Both the position numbers and the translations under genes were made by a program. From Lycocorax pyrrhopterus obiensis (taxonomy: Eukaryota; Chordata; Aves; Passeriformes; Paradisaeidae), in NCBI GenBank assembly GCA_014706295.1, contig JACSVZ010000004.1:8280465-8344464 (forward strand): a stretch of 64,000 nt of DNA, written 5' to 3'. Below, piece after piece: positions 11,821 to 26,400 of the stretch (its first letter is position 1; the number at the start of each line of letters is the position of its first letter). Under the pieces are notes generated by a model. That model searched no databases. It saw nothing but the letters and a program-made list of their open reading frames with translations, and had not been told where the DNA came from.

Positions 11821-14165
11821 CCCTACTTGATTCATGAAAACTCAGGAACAACAGTGTTCATCCTACGTTCAAGAACCCTTAGAAGCCTGACCAAGCTCAT
11901 TTCCAGATTCACAAGACAGATCTACACTGCTGTCACCTGCTGCCTGCTTACTTAATCCCTGCCCATCAGCGATCTTACAGCTCAGTCTATCATGATGGAA
12001 AGCACTTCCTAACTTCGGTTTAAATAACCCAAACGCAACTGTGACATGCAACACCAGAGGAAATGTGAGCAGACACTTCAGACACCCCACACAAAGGGGC
12101 TTCTGATCTCTCCCAGAGAGATCCTCACAAACCACGTGCCTTGTAGGACAAAGTGCCATTTATGGGTTTGTTTGCTTGTGAAATCCAAAGACACCACAGG
12201 GAAATCCAACTCTTGTGAGAACACCTTATTGTCTTCCAAGTGCACAGTTCTTCCCTTCACACTGCAGTGGCCAAAGAGTTTTCTTCATTTTTGCAGACAG
12301 AAGTTTAGCTTTCAAAAAGCTGCTGTGTGCCTCACCTACTGCTGAGTTCTGCTGCCTGCCAGCTTTACAATTGCTCAGTTACACGGGACAACACCCAAAC
12401 TCCACAAACTGTTCTCAAGATAGTGCAATGTATAGATATTATCAAGTCTATGTTTTCACCTACGTGAAAGCACATTTACAGGTGTCCACTATATCGAACT
12501 CAAGCTCCAGACTGGGAGTATTCCTTAATAAATTTCGAATTCAGGATATGCAGTGTAATTTTCTTCTTTGAGCAGCTCTAACAGAAAAATGCAAAGTTTC
12601 TAACATAGTTTCAAAACATATGTGACAGGACATAGATGGAAAAGTTGAGCTTTCTTAGCAAATATGTTCTTTATGAGCATTAAAAAACAACAACAACAAA
12701 ACAGCTTTCAACACAAATTGGCCCTATTAATCTCAGTCTCAAAGGAAACCAGCATTTTGCACTTGCAACGTCTCTTCTAATGAGAGATGATCTCATCTCT
12801 GACTACTCTTCATTCTTGAAGAACAAGATGAAATTCATGCATGTTAGCAAGGTTTATGCAATATATATATATATATATATATATATTTTAAATAATATCA
12901 AGATTAGGACACATCTTACGCTCATGGTCATACATCAACAAAGCAGGAACACACAGGATCTCACTGAGGGTACTCCTTCCCAAAAAAGAGTTATCTATTA
13001 ACCCAAAGGAGTGATACACTGATATGTTTAATGACCCAAGTCTAATCACACCTAATGCTGTATACCTGACGAGCCATTTTCACTTTACACAGTCCAACAC
13101 ACACACTTCTATTCTGATATAAAAAGCAAAACCCAAAGCTTCTCCCCACTACCCACCTGTGCCCCTCTCTTTTCCCAATGTGATGATTCCAAAAGTAGAA
13201 AAGTGATCAAAGGTAAAACCCTAAGTGCCTCTTCAGATAACATCACTAGAGCAGCTTGAGTTCTGCCAGAAGCATTCTGAGGTGGAAATGGCAGGACTGC
13301 TCTGCATATGACAAGCTTGTATTGGCAAGAAATATACAACTTACTGACTCCAAAGTGAGTATTTCCTGCTACAATCTCCTGATGGGAACAAATTACCAAA
13401 AGAAAAAAAAGTAGTTGTGCTTTGGCAAAATTTCCCCCTGACCAAACCAATTTCCTTTAAACCTTTTAAAAGTTCCAACACATTTTAAACATTTAGCTGC
13501 CACTCTCTTCCTGCCTGAGGTTTTTAATTACCCCAATTCCTGGGGTCAAACAACTCAGGCTGCATAGCCTCAGGATCACTGAAAACTGACACATCTGGGG
13601 ATGAGCTGCAGGATCAACTTCCAAAACAAACACGAATAGAAATGGAAGAGAAAGGTGCTTCAGTTGAAAGTGATAAAAACAAACCCATGGTACACAACAT
13701 TTCTGATAGAAGACCAGTAAGGTGCCCTGTTTCACTAGTGAATCGTCTCTGTGCTTCTGTGGCATTTGGGAACAATCAACATTCAGACAGAAAAGTCACA
13801 GTCCTGCCAAGCTACTGTGGAGTTAAAAGTCCTGATCTTGCCCAGGTCAGTCCTTAGAGGGACACACACACACAGTGATCATTTCACAGCTGGTGAACTG
13901 AGGCTGACACCCCCTTTTTCTCTGAGAGGACATGGAACAGATAAGACACTGATTTTGATTGTCACAGCTAAAGTCACACAACACACAGCAAATGTGCTTA
14001 TCAAAGAAAGTAAGCAAGTACTAAGCTTAAAAAAAGAGGAGCCTGCTGGCAGAGCAGAGCTTTGCGTAAACACGAACGACAAATCAAGTGTAAGCTCCAG
14101 CTTCAGACCCTGAGGGGGTCTGACACGTCTTTGGTCCAAGTGTACAAAATACACCACTGGGAAAA
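11798..14165 (-). other. TMX4: TMX4 3' UTR (inferred)
   Basis: This is the sequence downstream of the TMX4 stop codon up to the first AATAAA I found on the minus strand (11820-11815). The resulting UTR of about 2.4 kb fits a gene whose mammalian mRNA also has a long 3' UTR. Variant ATTAAA signals occur earlier, for example at 13528-13523, so shorter isoforms are possible. The region includes a TA dinucleotide repeat at 12861-12886. The exact end is not proven without transcript data. Confidence 0.5.
12861..12886. repeat. (TA)13 microsatellite
   Basis: Thirteen uninterrupted AT dinucleotides in the inferred TMX4 3' UTR, followed by TTTAAATAATA. It is likely length-polymorphic and, if transcribed, could form a weak hairpin. 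Confidence 0.95.
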
Positions 14166-14452
14166 CTATAGTTCCTTCTCAGCCCCCTGACTTTTCCGCT
14201 GTCTTACTGTGCCTTCAGTCTCTGATTCAACTAAAGGTTGTTCACTTAAGTCTTCCATTTCCTCTTCCCCTGATTCTTTTCCAAGTGCTAAATCCTCCTC
14301 CGACTCATCAGCACTTGAATTTGCTGCATCTTCTCCATCTGAGAGATCTTTCACATCTGCAGCCTCTTCCGCCTCATCCGCGGAAAGCTCTGCAGCCTCC
14401 TCCGGCTCTTCCAACGCCGCGTTCTCCACGTTATCCTTGGTGATTGCTTCTT
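14166..14452 (-). CDS. TMX4: TMX4 exon 8: acidic cytosolic tail and stop
   Basis: The acceptor TTGTTTAG precedes 14452, and the stop TAG is at 14168-14166. It encodes residues 230-324. The segment is dominated by Glu, Asp, Ala and Ser with no hydrophobic core, so it is probably disordered in the cytosol. It ends ...[17 protein letters not shown]. The RQR motif (313-315) is of the arginine-based ER-localisation type reported for TMX4. It ends in KEL but is not a KDEL signal, and the tail is cytosolic in a type I protein. Serines in acidic context (for example [12 protein letters not shown]) are plausible CK2 sites; this is inference. Confidence 0.95.
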
Positions 14453-17400
14453 CTAAACAAAGCAGAGACTGCAGTTAGACTGAATCTCACAACAATGCCT
14501 TTTAAAGTTGCATCACCAGGGACATACTCTGAAATACTGATGAACGTTATTATTGATTAGGATTATTATTCCAGCTGGGGTTGGATCCAGATGATCCTTA
14601 AGGTCCCTTCCAACCTGAACCATTCTGCGGTCCTGTGATTGAAAACTTTTCCTAATCTTTCAGTTATTTCATTAAACCTTCAGTAGTATTTCTCTTCCAC
14701 TTCCATTTCTTTTCCTTGCATATCAGGCACAAATAGGCTTTCCTTTTGTTCCACTGAGTTACAAACCAAAGACAAACCAATTTTACTTGGCTCCTGGATT
14801 ACTGGTTCACACCTAAGATGTGAACAGTGTATTGCCCTCCCTCCTACAAATTTACACTTTAAACTACAGCATCTCACCCACTTAAGAGTTCTTACCAGGT
14901 GTTTCAGCTCTGTATTTTGACTTGGCTGGGCAGAGGCAGTCTGAAATCAAAACCAGGATCTGTGGAAAGGAAAAAGGCATTTATTAGCAATAATAAAAAA
15001 GGCATTTGCAGAAGTCCCTGCACTCATTCTTTTTAGATAATATACACAATAACATTTACAAAATTGTATTATCTTGCTTAGAGATAAGAGCTAAATAAAA
15101 ACATGGAAAAAAGTGCTTTCTCAGTGTGTACTAACCAGCATTCCCTGCTTTCTACTACCCATTTTCTGCCTCCTACTTTCCTAAATTTATTCAGCACTCA
15201 CACTGCTTGCATCTGAAGAACAGTTCAGAACACAGTTGAGGATTTTTACTTTTTGAAAATCTATGAAAAAATATTGGTCAAGATCTTCTGTATTTTGGGA
15301 TGTTATTCTATTCCCACCCCTGGCTCCCCAATACAGATGTGTGTTCCACCTTTTGTGCTTGTTATTTAACCAGCCCAGCACAGAACAAGGACACTCAAAA
15401 TGCAAGGAAGACATTTGTGCCTCACTGTCACATGCTAAGAATAGTGCAGAGAAAAAGAGAGAGCTGACACCATGTGAAAGAAATATACTTCAATCATTGA
15501 AAAGCTTTTTGGAAAGAGCTGAGAGATTAACTTCACATTTTTTTCAGGTTTTTCAGTTTGGGGGATTTTTTAGTGAAGGAGTAAGAAGGAAAGTTTCTTT
15601 TAAAACATGATATTCACTTGCTCCTAGTTATACTAACTTGATTTGCACTCATTTGGTGAAAATCTACCATCTAGAAAAATGCAGCTGCTGAAACTGAATA
15701 ATCAAAAACATTTGCTTGTATACAACAATTCTGTATGCACATCACATATAAAAACGTGGTTTTGCCTAAATTCAAATTTCAGCTGCACTGAAATCACTTC
15801 CCAGTACTACTGAGAAATACTCAAAATTTTTCTTTATTTCATCAATATTTGGGCTGAAGGGCAGAGATCCAAGTCCCAGAAACAAGCTTTACACTTCCTA
15901 CGAAGAACAGTGACTCAGCAGCAGGTTAAGCCAGTAACCAGCAGAACTGGTTAAACCATCCTTGCAGTTGCAGAATGCCCTTGTGGAACGGGCAACTAAT
16001 CTGAAAGAACTTAAACCCCCAAATCTTCAAAGCCTTAAAAAATATTTTTATCCTTTGATTTTGAGTAACAGTGTGGCAGCACTCCTAACATTGCTGACTC
16101 CCACAAAACCAGTTCCTCTCTGGTTAATAAAACTCTCCACAAAGCCCGTGCTCTTAGAAAGTTGGAGTCTTGACCAACTCTGACCACACACATTCAACTC
16201 TTAAGCAGAACACTCTTAGATACAAAAAGGCCAATACAAGAATCACTCATTTTAGTGGATGGACGAAACAAATCTAAATTGAAGCATGGAGTTCATTAGA
16301 AGGTGACCTGATTTGTACTGAGGGCATTGTCCAAATGCTTCTTAACCAGTGACAGGCCTGGGGCACTGACCACCTCTTTGGGGAGCCTGTTGCAGTGTTC
16401 GACCATGCTCTGCTTCCTAATGTCCAGCCTAAACCTCCCTGGAACACCTTTGAACCACTCTCACACATTCAGGATATCAGGGAAGAGATATTAGTATTTA
16501 ATAATGTATTATTAAAGCAAGGTATATTTAAATATATCTTATGAGCAAAGTTGGTTTTATTTTTTTCACACGTTTATGCAAAGCAAGAGTTCTAGTTAAC
16601 TGAGAAAAAAAAAAGTAATATGTTTTCTTACCAAACCCAGGAACAGGCCAATCAGTAAGGTAGCTAAGATGAAGATGGCATAGGAAATCCAAACATGAAC
16701 TCCAAGAGTGCCAGTGAGGTAGTTATGAATTTGCTGGAAATGAGAAGAAAATACTTAGTAACTTCATACCTAAAACCACTTAGGAGTCCTACTGCCAACA
16801 CCATTACATAAATTGCTGTCTGATTAAGACCTTCTTCCCCTTTTGACACCATTAAATCTTGGGTTTTTGTACCAAACTGTTCACATTAAAAGGCTTTTTA
16901 AGCAGAGGATGCACAATTCCTTCTCCCTAAGACGCTCAGCATTACAGATGCCATACACAACCTTACAGCAGATGGGTGTATGAGGAGACTCAGAGCTGGC
17001 AGGAAAGTATCACAACATCCTTCATCTCTCTGTGGCAACTGTTCATTAAGTAAAATTAAGCCATTTAGTTCTTACTGAAGCTTTTTAGCTCTTAAAAGGA
17101 GCCACACATTCTAGGCATACACTGAATAAATGATTTCACTTCTAAATTTAAATATAATAATCCAAATACAGTATTAAGATTTCTTTCAAACTTTAGTCTG
17201 TTCTTCAAACGTACAAATTCAACTGGCTGAATCAAGCAGCACATGGAGTCAGATGAGCTGGTAGGAAGTCAATTATGACATTAAATCTCTTTCAAAACAA
17301 ACCACAATCAACATTTACAAGAGTTTAAATACAGAGATTCCAAGAGTCTTCTTTTTAAATGTCAGAACATCTTCCGGTATTTATTAAAGCATAAGACAGC

Positions 17401-20400
17401 AGAGCAGGAGGAGTGAGGAAATGTACAGCTGAAATATTCAAAGTGGAAAGCAAATTAGAGGTTTCTTCCCAGAACAGTTAATCTTTCAGGAAGGAAACTA
17501 CAGAGAAACAACACCATTACCGAGCAACCATGGAAGAGAAACACCAGAAGGCTATAAAAAGTAAATATTATCCAGTGAAAGAATCAAAGATACACAACTC
17601 AGAGCTCTGCTTGATTCTGTGTTAGTTTGACACTCAGTAGAAGTGATACAAACTGTTCTAACTCTCAACTACATTTCTTTTCTGAAGAACATTTTACAAT
17701 AACAATATATTTTGCTGCAATCAAATACAGTCTCTCAATCTCAGTGACACTAAAAGGTTTTACGAGGATGTTTCCTGACCAAAATCAGAAAGGTCTGAAA
17801 TTTCTCAGTATTTGGATGTCACCAAAAAACGTGGATAAATCCCAAATGAAAGCATCTTCAAATAGTCTAAAGTAAAACATACTTTAATATTTTAAAGCAC
17901 ACTTCAGTATAGCTAAGCATTTCTCCTTTAATTCTTATAATCACTTTATTATCCAAATTCATCATGTTTCTGTGCAAATGGTGTTGTCAGTTTGAACCCC
18001 AGATGCAGACATTATTACTAAAAAATAACCTCCTTCCCTCCCGTCTCCTGTGCAATACATGATGCAAACAAACTGCAGAGGAGCATCATTCACAACTCTG
18101 AAAATGAACCTGGGGATCATCTTTAGGAATAGCATGAACTGAGAGAACCTGGTAAATATTTAAGGTATTGCTGCTGCTCACAACCATTTTTGCATCAGCT
18201 CTCAAAAAGCTACTTTATACCTTTAAGATTCTCTCATTCCAATCAGTATTTTCATTATTGATGACAATCTTTACAATCAAGCTGCCATGGTTGACATAGA
18301 ACCTTGACACTACACACTTAAGAGTGCAAAGGTATCATGCATCCAATGTGCAGTAGATGCAAGGCAAAATTATCTCTCATAAAAGTATAATAAAAATATT
18401 CAGTTATGTTTTGACTTTTACACATATTATTATTCTAATCGTAAAAAGGGAGTATGGGAAATACTATGCAGTTACTTACCCTGATCCATCCTGAGAAGTG
18501 AAACAGGCCTGCCATGCCATGCATCCTGGAAAACAAGGAAATGGAAGGACAGGTTCACAGCAACCCTGTAGCTCCTCTCCCCATTCCTAAATATCCTACA
18601 GCTCTTCCTCCTTCTCGCATGAAAAATAAGGACCCTCTCTGGACCTTTGTGAATTTACACATAATAGCTTCAGCCAGAATGAACTGCAGGCCACTCACAT
18701 CTTTAGCTCATCCTGTCATGCAAGCTTTCTACACTATTTCTAAGCAAATCCACCTCCCTGAAAACAAATTCTTATATATTCTGTAAGCACTACACTGTTT
18801 GGTATTCCAAAGGGGGACAAAAGAGTCTCTTGTAAAGAAATAAACAAGAAATCCTTAAAGCTGAAGGCTGCACAGTAGCCAGAAGTCATGAAGTAATAAT
18901 CTACATAAACACATGCTTGATTCCAGGACGCAGCAGATATTGGAAATGCCACTTTACATAATGCTCAGTGGCTGTATTTGTTTTTCTTCTTAATCTCTTT
19001 TCAAAGATGACATAAACAAGCCTTAGCAAGCACAAACAAAAGCAAATGCAGAAAATAAACTGCCTTTAAAGGTGAGAAGCTGGGAATCAAGCTGTCAATA
19101 CTGATTGCTTCTGCAAAGCCTGAAAGTCTAGGGAATAAAGGCCTTTTGTCTTTAAACTGTCAACACAAGACCCTTAATGAATAATGAGCTATAAAACATA
19201 GTTCTTGTCATAAAATCCAAGTGTTACATCATAGAAGAGGGAGACTTCCATCCTGCTACAGGCTCCACAGCTTCCCATTTCCTCTCTAAGATGTAGCCTT
19301 GAAGATCTTCCAGGGTCCGGGAGCCGCGGTATCTGCGGAACACTCCATCGTTGGCACTACAAAACAAACCCCCATCAGCACAGACAGCCCCCAACCAAAG
19401 CCCCCACATACTTTATAGACTTCACTTGCTCGGAGCTGAATGTTTGGAAACTGTAATCCATGATGGAAAAATCTCAGTTTTTAAACAGCATGAGCTTTTG
19501 CCATTTTTAAAGATGCTATTTTTCTTCAATATTCACTGGCACTACAGCAAATACACGAAGCACGAGGTTAACAACCAAACCATTTCTAAATACAACTCAG
19601 AATTAAAAGTTCACATATATATGTATTTGTTTGTATATCTGCACGACTCATAATACTCTGACTTAATAAATGGTTCAATACTTTAAGGATGACATCATCT
19701 TATTGGAGAAGAGATACAGCAAATGTCTTCTCTGATCCATTTTTAGTTAGTATGGATAGCAGGGAAACTTAGTAAAGTCACTTAAACTAAAGAAAAGCCT
19801 CACATGAGGATTTTATCACGCAACCAAAGCTACAATAACCTGAGCTGAAATCAAAAGTCGCTCTTCCTTCATTTCCCCCCACATTTCATTTACAGATTAA
19901 ATCAAGTGACAAGTAGGAGTCAATAGCTGCAGTTTCCAGTATGACACACTTACTGGTAGATTGTAGGAAGTGTTGTGACAAAGAAACGACCACTCAAGCC
20001 TAGAAAAGGAAAACAACACAAACAGATCCGTAACACTGAAATTTCTCAGCATTCTGACTTATCTATAAATACCTACAGATCTGTATTTTAGACTAGAGAG
20101 CAGCAGGCTGCACAGATTTCACCATTGTTTTGTAAATACAGGTTAACAGTTTGTCTTCAGATAGGCTACAAACAAGAACAGACACTAAATATTGGTAACA
20201 AATTAAGGAAGAATGTTTAGTTTGAAGAATGTTTACTGAGAGGTAGTTTTCCTCATCAATGGATTTGTCTCATCAGTATTTGCAGGCAGCTGAAGTTTCG
20301 GACCAGCCCAGCATTAGATGCACTCAGAATCCATTAGAAAGGGCTGAATTCCTACAGCCAGCAACTGCAATTCATACAAAGTACCAGTGTAAAGAGTACA

Positions 20401-23400
20401 GTTATTTAACTTTGCCTTTTATAAAATTCTGTGAAAATCTTTTGGGAAATGAAGGCCTTATTCAGCCTTCAATAAAGCAAACAGCTCTAGGCACCAGGAT
20501 TAGCCATGGAAAAGTATTGTAGCAAGAGGGTTTCTGCCTTTAGAGACAAAGATGAGCCATACTGAAATAAGCCAGGCATTTTTAAAAGTTTCGGTGGTAA
20601 TGTTTTCCCTAGTTTGAATTCCTCTACGGAATAGGCAGAAAAGGGTTGTGGCTTTTTTCTCTGCCTTTATTGCTACGAGAGGCAGAGTGATGAAAAACTT
20701 TCTGAAACAGCTCAAAGTTGTGCGAGCACAGGGAGATATAACACAAACCCACAAGTGTAACAGCAGAATGAATGAAGCAGACAGCACAGCTGCACAAGGA
20801 AAACTGGGTGCAGAATCATAAAGAACATAATCAGCTTAAGAACAGACAAAGTCTTGGGAACACTGAAAGGCTCTCTGAAGTTCTTACAAACACCACTCAG
20901 GCAAAGGAAACAAAACAGCTCAAACCTCTTACCGGTGGCCTATCCTAGGGTGAACACCTCAGAAGCAACACTGAAATCTAAAAGTTATGAAATACATCTA
21001 ATCATCCCCAACGCTTTATGTGGAGGTTTGCTGGTTATCTAAGGCACCTCCCTAGATTGGTAAAACCAGATGCGAGTCAGCTACAAAATTTAAGAACACA
21101 TTAAATTGTTTTGGTGTCTGTTTAATACAAACCTGAACTGGCTACTAGTTCAACCTGAAATACAGTTAAACATCTGTCTCTGTTTACAAATCAAAAACTG
21201 ACATCCATTATGATAATGGCTAACAAAGAATAAAAAAAAAAAATCTTCTATTTGCACATCCACGCCCCCAAAAATGTACAGAGAATAGAGATGTCATCTA
21301 AAACTCCAGCTGCTTTCAGCCAACAACTACTCAAAGAACACACAGAAGATCCATGAAGTCTTGTTTCAATTCACAGGTAAACGTTGTGATCAGGAGCTTA
21401 AAAAAAGGCACCACAGATATGCAGAACTTAAGGATCCAGAAGCATCTCCGCTATTTGCTTGTTCCACACTGAATGTTTCAATGGAGAAGATGAGGCAAGA
21501 GGAAGCACTTTAAGGCTGGAACATCAAGTGACTGAAATCTGCTGTGAAGCCATTAAGGCTCTGGTGGATTTATTCTTCAGGCATCTCCTGCAATTAAGCA
21601 CCATGAATGGCCACTTTCTCCTGCCGGTTTGGGAAGTGCAATTTTATGTAACTCTGCACTCATCTCGTGGTTTTCCCCTAATTTAACACATTTTGACTAC
21701 TTTCAATTCAATGAAGGGGTTACATAACTAAGACTAATTAAAGTACCATTGTGCAAGCAAGAAAGGAGACAGAGCACTTAAGCACAACAACTGAAAGGCT
21801 GATGCAAAGCCCACAGTAAAAATACCTCAGTAACTTTGGAAAGCCCCATAGAAACTCATGTATCTTCCAAATTACATCAGCACCAAAGGTCAAATATGTA
21901 ATAAATGTTTGGTTTCCAGTTTGAGCATTCCTTAGTTTTAGAAGTGCCTGCAGCTTCCAGTGCTGAACTGGATGTCGTAGGTTTGTTACATGAGCTTGGG
22001 TACAAATTCATCATTTTGGTCAGTCCTTAGACTCGAAGAAGTTAGCCTTGCTTAGGGGTCAGGACTCTCAGCAACATTAGAAATTCAAGTATTACATATA
22101 CATCTATTTAAAAAAGGTTTCATCTATTTTAAAAAGGCAATATTAAAACTCATCTCTTTATTACACTATATAATGATTAGTTTATGCAGCTTTTTGATAC
22201 AAGATTTTTGTATACTTGTGAACTTTTAACAAGACATGAACCTACACAAGGTATAGAACAGCTGGCATTTTCTTGTCAACTTAGATTGCTGATTCTGAGA
22301 CAAGGGTTTTGATACAGTAAATCTGTTCAGCATGTTTTCAACTAAGAAAATGAACACATTTTTCACACGCTTTATAAAGCAAAGAAAAAGAAAAATCAGA
22401 AAAGTTTGGCCTTCTTTTTCTAACAACATCTCATCTTTCAGTCCTTTGATACTACTGATAAAATCCTTTATCCCCTCAAAGCCCAAAAGGGCACGAAGCA
22501 CTCCCAGGAGATGCAGAGGTTTATACAATATTAATACTGCTTGTACAAAGACACAATCAAAACTTTGAAGGGAGTCACCAAAGGAATAAATTAGATTGCA
22601 CTCATGCCTCTGTGAACAGTTAGGAAAAGTGGTTTTATAAACATATTTGCATATGCGCATCACCAACAGGAAACAGCAATAACATCTGTAACACAACTCA
22701 CCACCACAATTAAACCAGTCAACAAACCAGCACCATACTGGAAACAGTTAACAACTCTAATTAAAGAAGGCTCCCTCTACCATACCCTGAAATTCTCCTA
22801 AGGGCAAGCTACAGAATGGAATCTTCTGCAGACAGGTTGGAGGAATGAGACAGGCAACAGCTTCCAGTGAAGAAGATTTAAATAGAGAATAAGCCTCTTT
22901 TAATTCAGTATTAAGCCAGATCACTCCCTCAATTCTTTAATCCTTCAAATTGAGTTTATAAACTTCAGTTCAGAAATATGAACTGTATGGAGAAGCAAAC
23001 TGTGGATAACATTATTTTGACTTTGAAGCCTAGTAAGTAGTAACTGGTACTTATACTGAGTAACTGCTGTTATTAAAACAGTCTGTTTCATGCTATACCT
23101 GGTTCTTGAGTGACATCCACTTTTCCAACAGTGATCCCGAGCCGTTCACTCTCCTTTGCAAAGCTCTCCCAGGTCGCCTCAATCTGCTGACAGGCTGGAC
23201 ACCAAGGAGCGTAACTAAAGGGGGAAGGCAGTGGAAATATTTTAATACTCTTACACTTAAAGACATTCAAATTGATTTATCATACAGAGAAAATACAAAC
23301 ACATCAATCACAAAAGGAAAAAACCTACAGTTTTTCTTAATCAGGTCTACTGAATCAGACAATCAAGAAAGTTTTTTATCAATCCCTATGTTCTTCCCCA

Positions 23401-26400
23401 TATTATCAAAACAAATCACAGATTTGAGAAATTCATATCCAAAGTCCTCATCACTTGTGATTTATTCTATTTACATAGGAAATAAAATCCATTTCCATGG
23501 CAGCTACCTGAATTATGGAAGCCACGCTGTCCTCTGAAGCAGCATCCTTCATCACAACATTTTGTATTGATTTCCCACACCTCAAAACTTCCCAAAATTG
23601 CATTTGCCTTAGCCCACTACTCCATACATCACAACATGCCCTTTTTGATAGCAGTCATTAGAGACTTAAAAAGAGCACACATCAAATTCCTACTGCTTAT
23701 ACTTATTGTCTTGTTTTTTCCCAGGATTCATTTCAGAAAAACAGGAGCACATGTTTCAAGAGCTAAATTTTCTACACTCTCAATCAGAATAATTAAACCA
23801 ATTTTGCACCTATTGGTAATATCAAACTGGAAACAGAACAGCTAATATGAAAGGATAATATCAGATAAAGTTGCTGATAAAACCCCTTTTGCCACTTTTA
23901 TGTATTTTAGCCTAACTTGGTTGGCCAAGTCTGCCTCAAACTTGTGCAGCTTGCCATGGTCTGCCAGACACACAACAAGGGAACCAGGACTGGTAGGTAC
24001 AGCCTGTGCCTGAGCTGGGGCAATTGCCCATGCACAGACTTAGCCTTTTACTAATGAGGAGAGACCTCTATGGGGTTTAATCTGATTTACCATGGGGATG
24101 GAGGTTTCTAGAGCAAAAGCAGTTGACTTGAGGGACAGTCTCTCTGTCACAGTGCTCCTCAAATGCCACCACGCTCCCCATCCATTGCAAACCATAGAAA
24201 CACACTCCCTCCTGGGCAGAGTCCAAGATCCTTAGCACAAAACCACCACTGAGAACCTTCACAAGGTTCTCTACTACTTTGGTTTGTCTGCCACCACTGC
24301 TCTCTGACCTAGGGACTGGCAATTCCTGTTCTCTGGCTGTCAGCAGGAATGCTTACTTCCTTAGTGGCTGCAGACAGAGATATCCCCAGCCACCCCCAGA
24401 TGTTTCATATCAATAAAGCTTAATGTAAAACAGGTCATTTCTCACAGAAGAGGTGAATTAAATTTACTCTGAGTGCTTTGTACTTTTAAATACTCGTGTA
24501 TTTAAAAAAAGGAAATCTTGTCACTTGGCAGATAAAAGGGCACTATTTAAAAATACTTGTTGTATTTAACGGTACTAGAAATTCATGATTCTAACTGTGA
24601 AAGCCCGTATCTTGTCTTTTTAAGTTAATATCATTCTGTGTGAAAGCATCTGAAATAAAGGAGATAAATCTTATCCTGCCAAGAGACAGACCCTCAGTAT
24701 CTTTCAAAAAGATACTGGAAACAAGTCTCACACGCAACACTGTTCTCCATTGTGCTGCTGGCTTGTAGACAGCTTTTAATAACAGTCTGACAGATACTGT
24801 ACTTTACAAACAGGATTATTTTGTTATAGAAGCTTGACTGATAAATAAGAAATTGCAAACATCCATCAGATAATGCAGCTGACGTTGATCTAAAACGAAA
24901 GACAGAAGTTTGACTGTCTTCTAAATCCAGCTTCTCTAGATGTGTCAAATTCACATCATGAGATTTTCAAAATTTAATACATCCTTTAGCCTCTTTAATC
25001 TGATTTTGGAATAGAAATTTAGACCCCATCAAAATGTATATTTACATTTGACATGCATGAGAATGTCTCCTGAATGAAATTAAGTGGAATATTCAACACA
25101 CATGACTAACATTCATATGATTGAAAATATTTCCTTTAGTTCAAAGCAGTATTAAAATCTATCCATGTCACAGTTTAGCAGTGACAGGACGTAACAGTGA
25201 ACTTCAAAGAAGCTGTAGTTGTTGGCTGCCTGATTTTTAGTATCAGTACTGGACATGGGATGGCAATAGATCCATACAACGCTACAAGATCCAGCCACTC
25301 CAGCTGAACATTGGCACAGACAATCAGGATTAAAATGTTTGCTTTACATTCCTGAAATTATACATCCAATTCCTGCCAGCCAGCAAACAGCCTGTTCCCA
25401 CATGTTCAAGAGAGAACTTGCAACAGACATCAGATTCCTGCAAGAGTTACCACTGCTGTTTACCTCAACACCCTCACTTTCCTGAAGCTTTCATGTCTGC
25501 ATTTGTTGTGCAGCAGTTGAGGCATTAAGGAATTCATGACTGCCTCCTGGAAATAACAAAATTATATTACTAAAGCTTTATTGTGTCTCTGTCTCAGTCT
25601 TAAAATGATGAAAGAGAAAGTGTAAGGGGAGGTAAGTTACTGAAGAGTAAAACATTTGACACTTAGGTCATCCTTATCAAAAGTGTCAAAAAACTTTCTG
25701 CACCCTGAAGGACTGAGGGAAGTACTTCATTTCGACAGGGTCTTCTAACGAATCCTTTAGAACTGTGGCTGATTTGTGTTTCCACAGAAGTTACCGTACA
25801 ACTACCATTCTTAAATTCCTAGAAAAAAAATATAATCTGTAGGAGCAGGGAAGCAGACCCTCATGTCTGCTGTAGAACCAGTCTTTGTTACTTTTCAAGG
25901 CACAAAATCCACGAGCAGGTCCCTGGCAAAAGCAGATGTAACCAAATTTCTTCTGCCACGCTCCAGACAGGCCAGGAAACAATTAGCACTTTGTCAACAC
26001 CACCAAATTTAGGGCTGTTACTCCCATTTCTTCTCCCTGTGCTATTAACTTGTAGGGCACAGGATGCAGTGCAAACAGGTGTGCCAAGAAAACAGGCCTT
26101 TCCAAGTTAAAAATCAAAGTTCACTGGAATTTAAATCAAGACTTGGGCACTTGATTAAGGAAAGAAAGTTTTCAGTAGCCTGTTACACATTAAAGAGCAA
26201 TTTGCTGATCTTCATCATTCAACAGACTGAAAACACCACATAGCTAAAAGTGACACGCTACCAAACTATCCACTGCAAGCAGGTATTGCACATTCCTCAA
26301 CACACACCTCATTCCTGATGCTTCCAGGCCTCTTACAGAGCAGTTTTACAGCTGAAATGCTCTCACACACGGTCAGCCCTCCAAAAATAAGGCAGCAAAC

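Noticed and set aside
14209..14478. Ser/Ala-rich 89-codon plus-strand frame
   Set aside because: Exact antisense shadow of TMX4 exon 8, whose Glu/Asp/Ala codons read as Ser/Phe/Ala on the other strand.
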